NCBI GenBank assembly: GCA_963782605.1
Contig: CAWAKK010000010.1
Coordinates: forward strand, 124,001-188,000
Reading direction: 5' to 3'
Source of the DNA: JBDTSW01 sp963782605
GTDB taxonomy: Bacteria > Actinomycetota > Thermoleophilia > Solirubrobacterales > 70-9
DNA: 64,000 bases
In this document: positions 61,863 through 64,000 of the stretch, piece after piece
How the letters are laid out: every line of letters starts with the position of its first letter
Position numbering within the stretch: the stretch's first letter is position 1
The notes under the pieces: model-generated
Database searches by the model: none
The model's input: the letters and a program-made list of their open reading frames with translations, nothing else
Told to the model about the DNA's origin: nothing
Position numbers and translations under genes: made by a program

Positions 61863-63071
61863 TCAGCGCGTGCCGGCGATGGCTTCGAGCACCTCGACGG
61901 ACTCCTCCACCGGCGCTAGCGCGCCCATCGCGGCGGCGATGCTCTCAGCCTCGCGTCGGTATGAGTCGTCCTTCAACACGCGCGCCACCGCGCCGTGGAG
62001 GCCCTCGATGCTCTTCGCATCGGGGAGGCCCATGGCGGATCGCAACGTCTGCTCGTCGGCGACGGAGAGCCCGGCTCCCGAGCGGGCGACGGCTTCGGCG
62101 TTGGCCCATTGATCGGTCGAGAAGAGCGGCAGGACCACGAGCGGGGTCCCGTGGGCGAGCGAGCCGAGCGTGGACCCATAGCCGCCGTGACAGACGATCA
62201 CAGCCGCGCTCGTCGCGGCGTCGTCGTGCGGAACCCACGTCTCGACGTGGACGTTGTGCGGCACCTCGCCGAGCTCCGCGACGTCACGGGAGGCGTCGCC
62301 GATCGTGACCAGGACTCTCGCCTGGAGCGGCGCCAGCGCCTCGATGGCCCCGCGGTAGAGCTCCGGGTAGAACGGCAGATGCGGCCCGGCCGCCACTGAG
62401 CCGAAGGTCAAGTAGACCACCGGGTCGTCGTTGCCGAACCACCAGTCCGGCAGCGGCAGGCATTCCGATGATGCGCCAAACCGAAAGCGATGGGTGCGAG
62501 CCGGCAGCTCGGTGGCCGGGTCCTCGAGCGCTTCGGGCATCATCGTGAAGTACGGACTGCCGCGAAGCCGGTCACCGCCGGGATCCGGGGACAAACCGGC
62601 GGCGGCGCGGGCTTCGTCTACCTCCGGCGCGGCGGCCTCGATCGAGAGCGCCTCCAGGTCACCGAGCCCGAGGCCGACGCGAACGATCGGGATCTCGTAA
62701 AGCTCGGCAACGAGTGTCGAGCCGTACTCCCAGCTTTCGCGGACGATGATGTCGGGCCGCCAATCCTCGACTATGGCTCGCAGATCCGGCAGCTCGGCGC
62801 GCAGATCGATGCCGCCGAAGAACTTGCCGAGCATCATTCGGTTGGCCGTGTCGATGTCGAGCTCGGCGAACTGGGCCATGAGCGGCATCCACTCCTCCTC
62901 GGGCGGATCCGCCACCGGTGCGAAGGGCAGCCCGGTCCGTTCCACGTGCCCTTGGTTCTGACGCTGCGCCGCCACGAGCACCTCGTGCCCGGCCTCGATG
63001 CAGGCGTGCCCGAACGGCGCGAGGGGGTTCAGGTGTCCGGCGCTCCCGCGGGTGGTGATGAGGACGCGCAC
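61863..63071 (-). CDS. Glycosyltransferase family 1 (MGT/UGT-like)
   Basis: A 402-residue GT-B enzyme related to macrolide and sterol glucosyltransferases. N-terminal RVLITTRGSAGHLNPLAPFG, then the donor-site region VIVCHGGYGSTLGSLAHGTPLVVLP (as adjacent segments) with the catalytic-type His, and LFSTDQWANA. It would attach a sugar from an NDP donor to a small hydrophobic acceptor. Neighbours (cupin, DUF899) suggest a small accessory cluster. Acceptor unknown. Confidence 0.87.
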   Translation of the reverse strand: MRVLITTRGSAGHLNPLAPFGHACIEAGHEVLVAAQRQNQGHVERTGLPFAPVADPPEEEWMPLMAQFAELDIDTANRMMLGKFFGGIDLRAELPDLRAIVEDWRPDIIVRESWEYGSTLVAELYEIPIVRVGLGLGDLEALSIEAAAPEVDEARAAAGLSPDPGGDRLRGSPYFTMMPEALEDPATELPARTHRFRFGASSECLPLPDWWFGNDDPVVYLTFGSVAAGPHLPFYPELYRGAIEALAPLQARVLVTIGDASRDVAELGEVPHNVHVETWVPHDDAATSAAVIVCHGGYGSTLGSLAHGTPLVVLPLFSTDQWANAEAVARSGAGLSVADEQTLRSAMGLPDAKSIEGLHGAVARVLKDDSYRREAESIAAAMGALAPVEESVEVLEAIAGTR

Positions 63072-63077
63072 TCGAGC

Positions 63078-63749
63078 TCAGCGATCGCTGTCGTACTCGT
63101 CGTGGAGGTTCCACCACCGATACGGCGGGGTCTGCGGATAGCCCTCAGGCGAGTCTTCCCACTCCTCCTGACGCCCGAGGGCCGTGATGTCGAGAAAGCT
63201 CCACGTGCTCCCCATCGCCTCGTCACCGCGGCTGTTGACGAAATAGGTGCGATAGATCGCGTCACCATCGCGGATGAAGGCGTTGGTGCCGTGCCATTCG
63301 TCAACTCCGAAGTCCGCATCGAAATCGTCCGTGATCGTGTACCACGGGATCTCCCACCCCATCCTCGCCTTCCATCGCTCGACCTCCGGCTGGGGGGCGC
63401 GCGACGCGAATGCGAGCGTCGTGTCGCGGGCGTTCAGGTGGGCGAGGTGCGCGACCTGGTCGGCAAGGAAGGAACAGCCACCACAGCCGCGCTCGGGCCA
63501 GCCGCTCACGCCGGGCTCATAGAAGAACCGATAGACGACCAGCTGCCGCCGGCCGGCGAAGAGGTCGGGCAGGCGGGCCGGCCCGTCTGGCCCCTCGAAG
63601 GCGTAGTCCTTCTCAACCCGCAGCCATGGCATCCGGCGGCGCTCGGCCGCCAGCGCGTCACGGGCGCGCGTGAGCTCCTTCTCCTTCACCAGCATCTGCT
63701 CGCGCGCGGAGTCCCATTCCTCGCGGGAGACGATCGGGGGTGTGTCCAT
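63078..63749 (-). CDS. DUF899 thioredoxin-like family protein
   Basis: A 223-residue DUF899 protein with a thioredoxin-like fold. It shows SREEWDSAREQMLVKEKELTR at the N terminus, RRRMPWLRVEKDY, and a redox-type RGCGGCSFLADQ with two Cys two residues apart. Function is not established for the family. It precedes the glycosyltransferase by 6 bases on the same strand. Confidence 0.88.
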   Translation of the reverse strand: MDTPPIVSREEWDSAREQMLVKEKELTRARDALAAERRRMPWLRVEKDYAFEGPDGPARLPDLFAGRRQLVVYRFFYEPGVSGWPERGCGGCSFLADQVAHLAHLNARDTTLAFASRAPQPEVERWKARMGWEIPWYTITDDFDADFGVDEWHGTNAFIRDGDAIYRTYFVNSRGDEAMGSTWSFLDITALGRQEEWEDSPEGYPQTPPYRWWNLHDEYDSDR

Positions 63750-63825
63750 CTCAGCCGTCCTCTCGTGAGCCGATTGGGTGCCTTTCGCTGCGTCGTCCTA
63801 TTTCAGCACCGAGCGGTCACGCGGG

Positions 63826-64000
63826 TCAGTCTGGGTCGTCGTGCGCCAGATCCAGTTCGGCCGCCAGCGCGCGCACTCGTTTGTCGATCTCGTCCCGGAT
63901 CGCGCGAACCTCGGGGGCGGGCAAGCCCTTCGGGTCGGGAAGATCCCAGGCGATGTACCGCTTGCCAGGGAGGTACGGACACTCATCGCCGCACCCCATC
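63826..64000 (-). CDS. Arsenate reductase/LMW phosphatase-like protein, C-terminal fragment
   Basis: A frame enters from the right edge and ends at 63826, giving at least 57 residues: MGCGDECPYLPGKRY, then WDLPDPKGLPAPEVRAIRDEI, then RVRALAAELDL. This matches the C-terminal part of thioredoxin-coupled ArsC enzymes, where the Cys of MGCGDECP takes part in the disulfide cascade. The Met at 63999 is probably internal, as the conserved text continues upstream outside the window. It is out of frame with the longer open frame at this edge, which is rejected. Confidence 0.75.
   Translation of the reverse strand, partial: MGCGDECPYLPGKRYIAWDLPDPKGLPAPEVRAIRDEIDKRVRALAAELDLAHDDPD

Noticed and set aside
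63798..63986. 62-codon frame at the right edge
   Set aside because: The frame ending at 63826 encodes a recognisable ArsC-like C terminus in the same DNA.
1..64000. CRISPR arrays, insertion sequences, attachment sites, replication origin
   Set aside because: No regularly spaced direct repeats, transposase, integrase, DnaA boxes or tRNA-flanking repeats were seen.

Overview
The window is chromosomal DNA from a high-GC (roughly 70%) actinobacterium. The gene set fits the deep-branching Thermoleophilia/Solirubrobacterales side of the phylum: fused PafB-PafC, PAC2, DUF2342 metalloprotease, polyprenol-phosphate mannose synthase, an Lhr-Nei2 pair and an actinobacterial c-di-AMP riboswitch. The taxonomic placement is inference. 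I saw no rRNA, tRNA, CRISPR array, prophage or insertion sequence.

Layout. 1-8.2 kb: lipid kinase, PAP2 phosphatase, YchF, an intergenic region with palindromic repeats, a c-di-AMP riboswitch driving an M23 peptidase, a frameshifted CrtC-like gene, a SpoIID protein and an aldehyde dehydrogenase. 8.2-16.6 kb: MsrA, a doubly frameshifted transglycosylase/M15-like gene, fumarase, a lipoprotein, a frameshifted ileS, thioredoxin and Ppm1. 16.6-24.5 kb: PolX, a MarR-MFS pair with an operator, otsB plus a membrane protein, two half-size TauE proteins, an ArfB-like factor, a YhaM-like HD protein and PAC2. 24.5-34 kb: a degenerate UvrD/AddB-like helicase-nuclease, IMPase, DUF2342, a basic repeat-bearing protein, Mrp, patatin and ferredoxin. 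34-43 kb: PAS-GGDEF, groESL with CIRCE, SRPBCC/ASCH, Pcm-Crp, and an ECF sigma module with a symmetric divergent promoter. 43-51 kb: a minus-strand run rfbA-rfbD-rfbB-lhr-nei2. 51-64 kb: a second ECF sigma next to a frameshifted membrane protein, PPOX, a metallo-beta-lactamase/penicillin acylase open frame, HAD, PafBC, aldo-keto reductase, a second YhaM-like HD protein, cupin, GT1, DUF899 and a partial arsenate reductase.

Themes. Many genes serve the envelope (M23, SpoIID, transglycosylase, Ppm1, dTDP-rhamnose genes, PAP2) and DNA repair (PafBC, Lhr, Nei2, PolX, UvrD-like). Five single-base insertions break otherwise conserved frames, one of them in the normally essential ileS, and two further loci could be explained the same way. 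This suggests residual indel errors in the assembly rather than mass pseudogenisation.

The most interesting signals are: a divergent ECF promoter pair whose two -35 elements form one palindrome (40992-41048); a family of 37-bp double palindromes (3011, 3072, 31811); an 18-bp palindrome before a second ECF sigma that faces a putative tandem ribbon-helix-helix membrane protein; and the metallo-beta-lactamase/penicillin acylase fusion.
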